Assembly: GCA_036346355.1 (NCBI GenBank)
Contig: JAYEVF010000032.1
Location: 682,001 to 746,000 of the forward strand
Origin: Rhipidocladum racemiflorum
Lineage: Eukaryota > Streptophyta > Magnoliopsida > Poales > Poaceae
Direction: 5' to 3'
DNA length: 64,000 nucleotides
Shown one piece after another: positions 1-11,449 of this stretch (positions within the stretch are counted from its first letter, which is position 1; each line of letters starts with the position of its first letter). Below the pieces are notes generated by a model that worked only from the letters and a program-made list of their open reading frames with translations, ran no database searches and was not told the origin of the DNA. Both the position numbers and the translations under genes were made by a program.

Positions 1-3000
1 GTGCCGTGACACCGAAAGAACTTATGATGTTTGCTAGTGCTTTTCATCATTTGTATCGAATCCATTCGAGTAGGTCTGAAACAGTCCTCCACGACGCGTC
101 CCAACGGGCAATCGCAAATGAAGCCATTCGAAATGAAAATGATGCATGAAATGACACATTGTGGCAAACACCACGCACGCCGAAAATGACGCACGAAATT
201 GAACATTATGGCAAGCACCTTACACGTTGCAACCTAGCACGCCAAAATGAAACATTGCGGCACGAAACGAAAACGGCGAACGAAATGAAGCCGGGTGCCA
301 AGCACACCGATTGCAATTCATTTAGGCATGCATTTCGAATCCGTCCGAGTCGCCTTGAAATATTCCACAACGACGAGTTCCTAAGTCTAAAATCGAAAGC
401 GATGCACGAAACGAAACTGAGTGCCAAACACGCAGAATTAACTTACGATGTTCGCCAGCGCTTCAAAGCACAATTATGCATTCATTTTGAATACGCCCGA
501 GTGAGTGCGAAACATCCTCCGCGACGGGCCACAAGGGGTACTTGCTGCGTCCGAATGAAAACGATGCACCAAACGAATCTCGGTGTCAAACTCCCGAATG
601 GGCTTCACATGCGCCCTTGCCTGCTTCAAAGAAGCATTTCGAGTACGTCCGGCTCGAACCGAACATTCATGCACAACGGGTCCCTAATGGTAATGTAAAC
701 TACACGCGCATTTCAGAATGGTGCAAAAATAAAACATTGTTCCAAATATGCCGAATGAACTTCATATATGCCCAAGCACATTTTCGCACGCTGCTTTTGA
801 ATCTTTCCGAGTCGTGTGAAACATTCCTCCGCGACGAGTATCGTATGGTGCAAGGATTTTCACAAGAAAACGACGCATAAGATGAAGCTGAGAGTCAATC
901 AACCGTAATGGACTTCATGTCCGCCGTAGCTCATTTTAGCAAGCAATTTGGGCTCATCCGTGTCGCGTGCGAAACCAACACGACAAATGGTACTACAAGT
1001 CACGCTCGCGCGTAACGAGTACGAAAGAAAGCTTGCGGCGCACACCGTGAATAGAGTTCATGTGTGCCCAAGCTCATTTCGCATGCATTTGCTGCATCCG
1101 GTCGGTGCAAAACATTTCTCCGCGATAGGTGCCAACGGGTATCGCAAGTCGCTGCGTGCGTATCAAAACGATGCACGAAAGGAAAATGTAGGCCAAATCG
1201 CGCTAAATCTACGAGTGGACTTTCCATGCATTGTTGCTACAGCCTCGCATTCATTTCGAATACGTCCGAGTGAGTGTGGAAACATCCTCCGCTGACGGGT
1301 CGCATGGTGTTCTCGCAAGCCGCGTCGGACGGAAACGATGCACGAAAGGAAAATTGGTGTCAAACTCCCGAATGGACTTCATATATGCCCTATCCCATTT
1401 CGACAAGCATTTCGAGCACGTCCGAAGTCGATGCGAAATATTCATGCACGATGGGTCCCTAATGGTATCAGAACTACACGCTGCACCAAAACGGTGCACG
1501 AAACGAAACTTCGCTCCAATCATGCCGAATGAACTTTATATTTGCCCAAGCACATTCCGGCATGCATTTCGAGTCCGTCCGAGTTGTTGCGAAACATTTC
1601 TCCGCGATGAGCACGAACGAATACAACAAGCGCCGCCGCTCGAAAACGTTGCACGAGATGAAACTGAGTGCGAACACACCGAGTGGAATTCGTGATGTGC
1701 TTCCACTCATTTCGGCATGCATTTTGAATATGTCCGAAGTCGGTGTCAAACGCTCCACCACGACGGGTTCCCACGGTTAATAAAAGCTGAATACAAACGA
1801 AACCGATGCACTAAATAGAACCGAAAAGGTGCCGACACCCCGAAGAACTTATGATGTTTGCTAGTGCTTTTCATCATTTGTATCGAATCCATTCGAGTAG
1901 GTCTGAAACATTCCTCCACGACGCATCCCAACGGCACCGCAGCGGAAGCCATTCAAATGAAAATGATGCATGAAATGACACATTGTGGCAAACACCACGC
2001 ACGCCGAAAATGACGCATTTAAATGGAACATTATGGCAAGCACCTTACACGTTGCAACCTAGCACGCCAAAATGAAACATTGCGTACGAAACGAAAACGG
2101 TGAACGAAATGAAGCCGGTGCCAAACACACCGTTGCAATTCATTTAGGCATGCATTTCGAATCCGTCCGAGTCGCCGTGAAATATTCCACAACGACGAGT
2201 TCCTAAGCTGAAAAATCGAAGCGATGCACGAAACGAAACTGAGTGCCAAACACGCAGAATTAACTTACGATGTTCGCGTGCGCTTTCAGCACAATTATGC
2301 ATTCTTTTTTGAATACGTCCGAGTGAGTGCGAAACATCCTCCGCGACGGGCCACAAGGGGTACTTGCTGCGTCCGAATGAAAACGATGCACCAAACGAAT
2401 CTCGTGTCAAACTCCCGAATGGGCTTCACATGCGCCCTAGCCCGCTTTCAGCAAGCATTTCGAGTACGTCCGGCCGAACCGAACATTCATGCACAACGGG
2501 TCCCTAATGGTAATGTAAACTACACGCTGCATTTCAGAATGGTGCAAAAACAAAACATTGTTCCAAATATGCCGAATGAACTTCATATATGCCCAAGCAC
2601 ATTTCGCACGCTGCTTTGAATCTTTCCGAAGTCGTGGTGAAACATTCCTCCGCGACGAGTCTTGTATGGTGCAAGGATTTTCACAAGAAAACGACGATAA
2701 GATGAAGCTGAGAGTCAATCAACCGTAATGGACTTCATGTCTGCCGTAGCTCATTTTAGCAAGCAATTTGGGCTCATCCGAAGTCGGTGCGAAACCAACA
2801 CGACAAATGGTACTACAAGTCACGTCGTGCTGTAACGAGTACGGAAAGAAAGCTTGCGGCAGACACCGTGAATAGAGTTCATGTGTGCCCAAGCTCATTT
2901 CGCATGCATTTCGTTGCATCCGGTCGGTGCAAAACATTTCTCCGCGATAGGTGCCAACGGGTATCGCAAGTCCGCTGCGTGCGTATCAAAACGATGCACG

Positions 3001-4236
3001 AAGGAAAATGTAGGCCAAATCAAGCGCGAAATCAAGGCGAGTGGACTTTCCATGCATTGCTGCTACAGCTCGCATTCATTTCGAATACGTCCGAAAGTGA
3101 GTGTGGAAACATCCCTCCGCGACGGGTCGCATGGTGTTCTCGCAAGCCGCGTCCTGACGGAAACGATGCACGAAAGGAAAATTGGTGTCAAACTCCCGAA
3201 TGGACTTCATATATGCCCTATCCCATTTCGACAAGCATTTGAGTACGTCCGAAGTCGATGCGAAATATTCATGCACGATGGGTCCCTAATGGTATCAGTA
3301 AACTACACGCTGCATCAAAACGGTGCACGAAACGAAACGTCGTGCCAATCATGCCGCATGAACGTCATATTTGCCCAAGCACATTCAGGCATGCCATTCG
3401 AGTCCATCCGAGTTGTTGTGAAACATTTCTCCGCGATGAGTACGAACGAATACAACAAGCGCCGCTTCGCTCAAACGTTGCACGAGATGAAACCGAGCGC
3501 GAAACACACCGAGTGGAATTCGTGATGTGCTTCCACTCATTTCGGCATGCATTTTGAATATGTCCGAAGTCGGTGTCAAACGCTCCACCACGACGGGTTC
3601 CCACGGTTAATAAAAGCTGAATACAAACGAAACCGATGCATCTAAACAGAACCGAAAGTGCCGGACACCCGAAAGAACTTATGATGTTTGCTAGTGCTTT
3701 TCATCATTTGTATCGAATCCATTCGAGTAGGTCTGAAACATTCCTCCACGACGCGCGTCCCAACGGCACCGCAGCGGAAGCCATTCGAAATGAAAATGAT
3801 GCATGAAATGACACATTGTGGCAAACACCACGCACGCTAAAATGACGCACGAAATGGAACATTATGGCAAGCACCTTACACGTTGCAACCTAGCACGCCA
3901 AAATGAAACATTGCGGCACGAAACGAAAACGGTGAACGAAATGAAGCCGGGTGCCAAACACACCGATTGCAATTCATTTAGGCATGCATTTCGAATCCGT
4001 CCGAGTCGCCGTGAAATATTCCACAACGACGAGTTCCTAAGCTGAAAAAATCGAAAGCGATGCACGAAACGAAACTGAGTGCCAAACACGCAGAATTAAC
4101 TTACGATGTTCGCTTGTGCGTTTCAGCACAATTCTGCATTCATTTTGAATACGTCCGAGTGAGTGCGAAACATCCCTCCGCGACGGGCCACAAGGGGTAC
4201 TTGCTGCGTCCGAATGAAAACGATGCACCAAACGAA
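1..4236. repeat. Centromere-type satellite array, block 1
   Basis: Tandem satellite of roughly 155-bp monomers in a HOR of about 1.82 kb. HOR starts (first base of the GATGCACGAAACGAAAC monomer) fall at 401, 2223 and 4059, so the unit lengths are 1822 and 1836 bp. Monomers share a core of the type CCGAGTnnnTGnGAAACATT followed by CTCCGCGACG. The block enters the window inside monomer 10 and is cut at 4236 by element A in monomer 2. Many small indels relative to the 30-41 kb units fall at CG sites. Open frames on both strands here are repeat shadows, not genes. The class (centromeric) is inferred from the neighbouring CRM elements and the monomer length, which is like that of rice CentO and maize CentC; I could not establish sequence homology to those. 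Confidence 0.9.
4232..4236. repeat. Target-site duplication of element A, left copy
   Basis: ACGAA directly before the LTR start TGTAACACC; the same five bases follow the right LTR at 13654-13658. The uninterrupted satellite reads CCAAACGAATCTCGG, so the duplication is exactly as expected for a gypsy insertion. Confidence 0.92.
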
Positions 4237-6349
4237 TGTAACACCCCGGCATTTAATATGCCCGAATGCTACCAAACACAAGCTAAACAACAACTAAATA
4301 CCACATCTAACATAAAATTCCAGCAAAGGTGCATAGGCTAAAAACCGAGATTTCGGCAGCACCTCCTTTGTTTTATCATGAAATTAAGGAACAGCAACAA
4401 TATAGCATTATGTGGCAATAAGAGAAACATCTAAAACAGCAATAAATAAAGTCTTAACGACAATAAAAGACTAACATCAAGCTCTTAAGGTTCCAAGTGT
4501 CAAACAAACAATAGAACTCTCATTAACCAAGCTAAGACTTAATTTTAAAGACCATCACACGCAATTTATTATCAAACTAAATGAATTGACTTGGGGAAAC
4601 ATTAAGGTGAAGCAACGTGTGAGCGTGTGACTACTCCCCTTTCCCGCATGCCGTTCTCATGGTACCTAAAACAACAAGAAAACACAAGGGTGAGTTCGAA
4701 AACTCAAAGAAGCATACCGCAATGGACAACAAGCATAACAACATGGCAATAACATCTTCCATCATGTATATCATCTCATTCATGATTACTTATCAATATC
4801 ATCATCAATTTGTATGCGGTAATGCAATGCTCCTCGACCCTCCGAACCTCATACCGGTATGGGAAGTACACACCCGTCGGTGTGCACTCCTTTCCTCCCT
4901 TCCATCCCGAAGATGGAGGGTGCCTACTCGCTTCCAAACACCACGTGGATGGAATCACGACATAGGACTTACTCAATGGCGTTCGGATTAGTCATAACTT
5001 TCTCACCGACCTTGCCGGACTAGTTAAGACTTTCTCACCGCCTCGCCTCTATCTCATGACATGCATGCAACCATGCCGCTTATCATAGTAAATTCACATA
5101 TTAACACATGGCATCATAATATGTTAAACATGCTCATCATATCATATCAATCATTAACACATGGCAAGTGGACATATATCATGTAAACAATTCCATCTAA
5201 TCTCAACATGCAACCTACAACTCGCTATCCATCACAACACACTTGCCTCAACCACGTGCAACGGATTGGCGGGAAGAAGAGGGCACTCCCGGGGTCACAC
5301 CACCTGCACATAGGCATCACACACTCACAATCATAGCCTCCAAACAGTACACAAACCCCCATCTAACCCGACATTGCCAACTACTCGCAAAACCTAAAAA
5401 CAGAGGCTCTGTCCCGGCGGGACAGCAGCCTTGCAAAAGGCATAACTTGAGTTCTGGGACTCCGAATGAATTAAACGAGTACACCCTCGCGTAGCCTAGG
5501 AAATTTCCCAACTTTCTCTAGGTATACGGAAAGTCTGATTCGGCCTCTAAAGTTGTTTAATCTACAGATTACCGAGATGTGTTCCAATTACGTCACAGAT
5601 TTTTAGGCGCTCGGTAAAACAGCCATAACTTTCAAACGGCTGATCGGAATTTAACGTGCTTTATGTCCACGGAAAGATAACTTTCAACCCTAGCTCGACT
5701 GCTCAATCTGCCCGAAAACAGAAACGTGGACAAGTTTAGATCTAACCCAAATTACTTCAATCCAGCGCCTCCAATTAATCTAAAAACTTGATAAACATCC
5801 TAATAACAGTACCTAGATCATCCCCAAGGATCCCCAAGATCATACCTTTGGCCGACGAACAAATCTCCAATGAATCCTCGCGAATCGCTCCTCGCTTCCA
5901 CGTTACTCGCTCCTCGCTCCACGGGATGACTCCACGAGGTGCAGTGGGGAGGCCACCCTAGGGCAGCAAGGGGTGGAGGGGAGGTGGTGTGGAGGTGGAG
6001 GAAGGGGTGGGGCGACGGTTTGGGGAGGGGTGGCGGCTAGGGCTTAGGGGAAGAGGTAGGAGAGGTGGAGGGGGCGCAAGGGGCTGAGGTGGGAGCGCAA
6101 GGGGGCAGGGGAGCCCCTTTAACAGCCCCCACACTCCTGCCCTAGTCCAATAAGAGTCCCTCTCAATCCCTCCAAAGCCCACCAAGGCCCAAAACTCCTG
6201 AAGGCCCAAAACTCCTAAAACGGCCCTAAACGGCCCCAAAAGCTTTTAACCTCCAATTCTTATGGTTTTAACCTTATTTCCACATCTCATACTGTATTTA
6301 ACCTTATCATGTTCAAAAATTAAGGATACGACACTCCAGAGGTGTCACA
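4237..6349 (-). repeat. Element A 3' LTR (left copy)
   Basis: 2113 bp, starting TGTAACACC and ending GGTGTCACA on the plus strand (TG...CA termini). Near-duplicate of 11450-13653. It lacks about 62 net bases present in the right copy near 12888-12960 (junction at about 5690). It includes a G-rich plus-strand tract at about 5935-6120. Open frames at 4659-4991 and 5243-5494 lie inside the LTR; the second is repeated identically at 12452-12703 in the other LTR, so they are not taken as genes. Confidence 0.92.
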
Positions 6350-6365
6350 TTCTTCCCCTTCAACA
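6350..6365 (-). promoter_or_regulatory. Element A polypurine tract
   Basis: Directly inside the 3' LTR. The minus strand reads GAAGGGGAAGAAT next to the LTR terminus, the usual primer for plus-strand DNA synthesis in LTR elements. Confidence 0.7.
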
Positions 6366-6429
6366 GATTCGACCTCGAATCTAAACGCACCAATCATGAA
6401 ACCCAAAGAAACCAAAGACAGCTAGGTTT

Positions 6430-6850
6430 TCACATCACACACCGAGGCGAAAAGTTCGGGATACTTCTCAAGATGCGAGATTCCAGCTCCCAAGTCGCTT
6501 CTCTCTGGGTCTCCCACAGACCTTGACAAACTTAAGCGCCATGTTCTTCATCACTCGCTCAAGTCCCTGCACTTCCACAGACGGACTCGAAGGTGAGGTC
6601 CTCGCTGAAGCACTAATGGTTCCAACGGAACCACCATCTCCTGATCATGCAAGTATTTCCTCAACATCGAGACATGGAACACATTATGCACACCTTGCAT
6701 GGATTCCTGTAGCTCTAGGCGATAGGCCAACCTCGCCAACTCGGCGAGGATAGGAAAAGGCCCAACATACCTTGGATCGAGCTTTCCTTTCGTGCCAAAA
6801 TGCACCACACCCTTGGTGGGAGATACTGCAAGAGTACGTTATCACCCACC
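6430..6850 (-). pseudogene. Element A integrase C-terminus and chromodomain remnant
   Basis: Minus-strand frames give the integrase C-terminal module (GKLDPRYVGPFPIL, then VHNVFHVSMLRKYLHD at about 6660-6780) and, after frame changes, a chromodomain-like ending (about 6440-6510) with REATWELES. In chromoviruses this domain is thought to guide integration to particular chromatin. The segments lie in different frames, so the C-terminus is broken. Position directly before the polypurine tract and 3' LTR is as expected. Chromodomain identity is by the aromatic W-E-L pattern, not by a profile search. Confidence 0.72.
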
Positions 6851-7720
6851 TCAAACTCCAAGTCTCGCCGCCACATCAAGATAGCTTTTCATGCGCTTCA
6901 AGGCCATGAGAAGGTTCTGGCTGCACTCCGCCACGCGATCAATAGTCTGCTGAACCCAATCCGGTCCAAGAACTACTTTCTCGCCCACCGCATCCCAACA
7001 AAGTGGCGATCTGCACTTCCGGCCATATAGTACCTCATAAGGAGCAGCCCGGATGTCGGAATGATAGCCGTTATTGTAAGCAAACTCCGCAAGAGGCAAA
7101 TGATCCTCCCAGCTACCTTTCCAAGCCATCACACAGGCCCCGAGCATGTCTTCCAATGTCTGGATGGTACGCCGATCGCCCATCCGTCTGAGGGTGAAAA
7201 GCGGTAATAAGGCGGCCGCTGCACTCCAAAGCACTCTGCAAACTCTCCTAACTTGGAGACGAACTTCGCATCCCGATCGTAAATAATGGTCTTAGGTACA
7301 CCATGCAGCCTCACAATCTCCGCACATAGATGGGAGCCAACTCGCTCGCAGAATTGGTCGTATGGATAGGAATGAAATGCGCAGACTTTGCTGAGACGGT
7401 CCACCACAACCCAATCAACATCCTTCCCTCGGGGAGAACGAGGTAAACCAACCACAAAATCCATGGAGATGTCATCCCATGGCCATACAGGAATCTCCAA
7501 GGGCTGCAACAGGCCAGCGGGACGCTTTATGCTCGCCTTTTGATCTTCCGCAAATCCCACAAGACGCCACATACTTGGCAATATCCACTCTCATCCTTTT
7601 CCACCGTAAATTCTTCTTCAAGTCCTCAGACATCTTGGTCTCCCCAGATGGACCGTGGTACGGGTGCGATGAGCTTCTTTCAGGATGTCTTCTTTCACTT
7701 GAGATTTTCGGGGCACGCAT
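6851..7720 (-). pseudogene. Element A integrase core remnant
   Basis: Integrase inserts the cDNA into target DNA. From the start (high coordinates): a zinc-binding region ending in CGICGRSKGEHK (CX2C visible, about 7540-7580), the linker PAGLLQPLEIP, the first catalytic Asp in ISMDFVVGLPR (about 7450-7480), the second in YDRDAKF (about 7270), and the helix RTIQTLEDMLGAC (about 7130-7170). Around the third catalytic position the frame reads GDRRTIQTLED rather than the usual SERTIQTLED, so the catalytic Glu is lost or out of frame. The domain is spread over at least three frames (7472-7720, 7129-7581, 6851-7234). It follows RNase H and precedes the chromodomain, the gypsy order. Non-functional as written. 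Confidence 0.85.
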
Positions 7721-7942
7721 GACGACGGCCCTGAAACCTCAAAGCTCCCGCATCATCAACAAGAAAGTCTCCGCACTTGCCATCCTCAAGGCGCTTCCTC
7801 ACTTGCCGGAGCAAACGATCATGTCTTTGTGCCTCTCGCTGCACGCTCGAATCGGCCCGACTCAAGAATCATTTGAGTTTCACAAGACGGTCCCCATAAG
7901 CAAGAGGGAGACTCCCAAACGCCAAAATCAGCAACAAGACAA

Positions 7943-8400
7943 TCAACAACAGGGGCATTGTCTTGCGACTAAGAGCATCGGCCACCACATTTGCCTTCCC
8001 TGATGATACCCGATAGTGAGGTCATAATCCTTTATCAACTCTAGCCACCTCCTCGCCTCAAGTTCAAATCTTCTGAGTAAAGATGTACTTGAGGCTCTTG
8101 TGATCAGTGAAAATATCACAAGACTCGCCATACGTAATGCCTCCATATCTTCAATGCAAACACCACGGCGGCTAGCTCAAGATCATGCGTGGGATAGTTC
8201 TCGCTCATGCTTTTTCACCGCCTCGAAGCATAAGCAATCACCTTGCCCTCTTGCATGAGCACACACCCAAGTCCCAACCGAGAAGCATCGTAATAAATAG
8301 TGAAGCGCTTCCCCTCGGGAAGGGTAAGAACAGAGCGCCACTAACTTCTCCTTCAAAGTGCGTAAGCCGTGCTCACACTCTGCCACCACCGGAACTTCAT
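7943..8400 (-). pseudogene. Element A RNase H remnant
   Basis: Minus-strand frames between RT and integrase carry RNase H end motifs in broken form: RRWLELIKDYDLTIGYHQGR (about 7990-8060), corresponding to the usual W-x-E-L-I-K-D-Y-D stretch, followed by a degraded form of the terminal V-A-D-A-L-S-R signature. Upstream (8183-8400) the frame shifts repeatedly. RNase H removes the RNA template during reverse transcription. Assignment rests on position and these motifs. Confidence 0.7.
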
Positions 8401-8479
8401 CCCTTTCTCGGGTCACCAGAAAGTGGCTTGGCAATGATAGAGAAATCCTGCACAAAACGCCGATAGTAGCCACCAACCC

Positions 8480-9110
8480 AAGGAAACTACGCACCTCTTT
8501 GACATTGGAAGGCCTCTTCCAATCCAAAACTGCCGAGACTTTGCTAGGATCTACGATATACTCCTCCGGATTGATGATGTGGCCAAGAAAACCCACTTCA
8601 AATCCAACTCGCACTTTTCAGCTTAGCAAAGAATTGATTCTCCCTCAGGGTACTCAAGACAAGCCTCAAGTGTCGCTCATGCTCCTCTTCCGATTTAGAG
8701 TAAATTAGAATGTCATCGATGAACACTACCACAAACTCATCAAGGTACTTGTGTAGCATACTGCTCATCGCCTCCATAAAGACAAAGAGGAGCATTAGTT
8801 AGTCCAAAAGACATAACTTTAAATTCATAATGCCCATACCTAGTAGAGAAAGCGCCTTCTCAATGTCCTTCTCCCTCACATGGATCTCGATTGTACCCTC
8901 GATCAAGATCAATCTTGGAGAACACCTTTGCTCCCTTCAGCTTGGTCAAACAGATCCTCGATGCGAGGCAAAGGATACTTGTTCTGATCGCTACTTGATT
9001 AAGAGCACGATAATCAATGCACATACGCCAACTTCCATCCTTCTTCGAGACGAAGAGGACGGTGCTCCCATGGCGAAACGCTACGCCGAATGAAGCCCTT
9101 GGCCAACAGA
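8480..9110 (-). pseudogene. Element A reverse transcriptase remnant
   Basis: Copies the element RNA into cDNA. Visible minus-strand pieces in order: KKDGSWRMCIDYRALNQV (about 9010-9060), a degraded SKIDLxxGY segment (about 8900), FSTRYGHYEFKVMSFGLTN (about 8800-8860), the catalytic box FVVVFIDDILIYSKS (about 8690-8730, with the YxDD motif as FIDD), and the thumb/connection phrases FLGHIINPEE and KEVRSFLGL (8480-8590). At least three frame changes separate them. The order and spacing match gypsy RT. Not functional as written. Confidence 0.87.
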
Positions 9111-9411
9111 TCCTCCAATCGCTTCTTCAACTCGTCTTGAAAAGGACGAGCCAAGCGGTATGGAGAAATAGAAATAGGTCTAGTGCCCGAACAAGATCAA
9201 TACGAAATTCCACATTCCTCACGGAGGTAGACCAGCAACTCGTCGGGGAACACATCAACGAATTCCTTCACTACAGGAATCTCCTCAATGGAAATCGAAG
9301 AAGATGGTTTCCCGCACAAAGTCATGAGGAAACCCAATGACCTCAAACGCCGAGCCGTAAAACAAACTAGTCAAAGCAAAGACGGAATCGAGGGTATACC
9401 ACCCTGCAAGG

Positions 9412-9800
9412 TCAACTCTTCACGGACGGGCCTCGCAAGGAAACTGTCTTCCGTAAACAACAGATCTTAGCACTGCATCGATGCAGCCACCATGCCCAAA
9501 ATGACATCAAAAGGAGCCAATCGATCACCATGAGATTGGCAAAGAAAACCTCATCATCAATGGCAATGGTGCAACCAGGGCAAACCAAAGAACTAGCAAT
9601 CAACCCCCAGAGAATCGACTAACACGGACTCGTAAATCCCGAACTCCCAACTTAGCTCTATTAGCAAACTCCGACGACACAAAAGAGTAGGATGCTCCGA
9701 ATCAAATAGAACAAAGGCATCAACGGAATCCACGAGCAGAGTACCCAAACCACCTCTGGATGCCCTACCGACTCGGCGGTTGGCAAAGCGCACACTCCTG
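9412..9800 (-). pseudogene. Element A aspartic protease remnant
   Basis: Protease matures the polyprotein. The catalytic loop is seen as AFVLFDSEHPTLL (about 9690-9725) where family members have D-S/T-G, so the active-site Gly is replaced (DSE). Downstream, in another frame, CPGCTIAIDDEVFFANLMVI (about 9535-9590) corresponds to the flap and second half of the fold. It lies between gag and RT as expected. Frameshifted and inactive. Confidence 0.65.
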
Positions 9801-10019
9801 GTGGCGTCGGGACGTATGAGCCCCCGACTCCAGCTGATGCCCCAACAAGGCTCAGCGGAGGAGGCAATCGAGGAGGAAGCAGACGGCTGCGGGCAAGACG
9901 CTGGCCGGGCGGCGCCACGCAAAGGGTGGCTGAGAAACAGGGCAGCCATCATGTGCACCGATCCTCCGGAAGACGCCGCGGGAGTGGGAAGAGAAGGCAC
10001 CGCCTCCACTTGATGATGC

Positions 10020-11124
10020 TACCGGGGTTCATCCGCAGACTCGCCCCATATGGCCGGGCTTGCCGCAGTGGTTGCAACTCCCGGTCCAACCACACACTGA
10101 AGCACGGTGCTCGCCACCGCACTTGAAGCACTTCATGCTCCTGCCCGGCACAGACTAACAGCCGCTCGCGAAGAAGACGATCAAGGCGGCCCTATCTTAG
10201 CTCCCGAGGAGGAGCCCTGTCCTCCTTGAACTTCTTGAAGGTGGGTCGAGAGGACCCACCTCCTCCACCAAAGGTCCTCTTCTCGGCCCTCGCTGGGCCG
10301 CAGGAACCCCCGAACCTCCTGGGTTCGCTTGTCCCGGAGAGCTCCAACTCGAGTTCCATGCCCTTCGCTTGCTCCACCACAGAGCAGAAGTCACGAGGAC
10401 AAGCCACCCCCATGACAACTCGAACTCCTGGTTGAGGCCCCTACGGAACCTCCTAGCTTTCTCCCGATCGTTTTGCCCGCCACAATGGCCGGGCGCACCA
10501 CGCCGTTGAACTCCTTCTCATACTGCCACACCGACCTCTTTCCCCGGGAAAGAGTGGTCGAGTAAGCTCCATCCTCTCAAGGAAAGACTCGGTGGAACTT
10601 GGCTCTAAGCGAGCCACAAAGTCCTCCTGTGATCGATTCAGATCGGGGCTCTAGCAATGCCTTAACCCTCCCACCGGATATCAGCTTGGCCCTTCACCTG
10701 AAAAGCCACAAAGCGAGTCCTCTGAACCGAGGTCAAATCTAGGACCTCAAACTGCCTCTCCATGTACCGCAGCCAATCTGGACTGGATCGGCGAACCTGC
10801 TCCGCCGAAAGTGTCAAGACGGAGGGACATCCACTCCGAGACTCATCTCGGCTCCTGCAGCGGGGCAACAACAGGGCCATCGCAGGGGAGGCACAACAAA
10901 TAGGGGCTACTCCGCTAACGGGCGCAGCTCCCGAATCTCCTCTGCAGAGCCTGAACTAAATCTTCATTTGCGGCGGCACCCTGCTCCCGATCGGTACTGG
11001 AAGCTCCTCCCGAGCCGGCCCACGAGCATTGCGAAACGCTACTCCTCAAAGAACAGACTCCTCAACTCCTGGGAGCCTCGCCTGGCCTCCACGCCACGGC
11101 GCCCACGGCCTCTACCCTTGGCAT
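10020..11124 (-). pseudogene. Element A gag remnant with CCHC zinc knuckle
   Basis: Gag forms the particle shell and binds RNA. A plausible start is the ATG at 11122-11124, shortly after the primer site. The gag core is visible at 10662-10800 (WLRYMERQFEVLDL, then VAFQVKGQADIRWEG). A perfect CX2CX4HX4C zinc knuckle, CNHCGKPGHMGRVC, is encoded at 10035-10076. Between them lies a GC-rich, Gly/Arg/Pro-rich linker in several frames (10192-10413). The knuckle is intact although the rest of gag is frame-broken. Confidence 0.8.
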
Positions 11125-11433
11125 GGCTGCTTTAGACAGACAACCACCCAAACACGAAGCACACAATCAAGATCATAGATCAAACATCATCATAAGCATA
11201 TTCCTTATCACATAATCAAGCGCGATGCAATGACGAACCAAAACCCATCCTATCAGGCATCCAAGTGTGTCGATTTTAGATTAGTTATACCACTTTTACA
11301 AGTTTTAACGTTGCTATCCTATAACAAGGTTTTAGTTCGAACATAAGCCAATGTTTCTAAGTTATTCCACATCATATTTTATTTGCAACTTAATGTATGA
11401 CACTAAAAATACATATTCCAAGGACCTACAAAT

Positions 11434-11446
11434 GCTCGATACCAAT
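11434..11446 (-). promoter_or_regulatory. Element A primer-binding site (tRNA-iMet type)
   Basis: The minus strand reads ATTGGTATCGAGC just inside the 5' LTR. It matches the TGGTATCAGAGC seen in element D except for a missing base, as expected for the initiator-Met tRNA 3' end. Confidence 0.65.
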
Positions 11447-11449
11447 CAG

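Noticed and set aside
5243..5494. 83-codon open frame, identical at 12452-12703
   Set aside because: Both copies lie in the two LTRs of element A; identity is due to LTR duplication.
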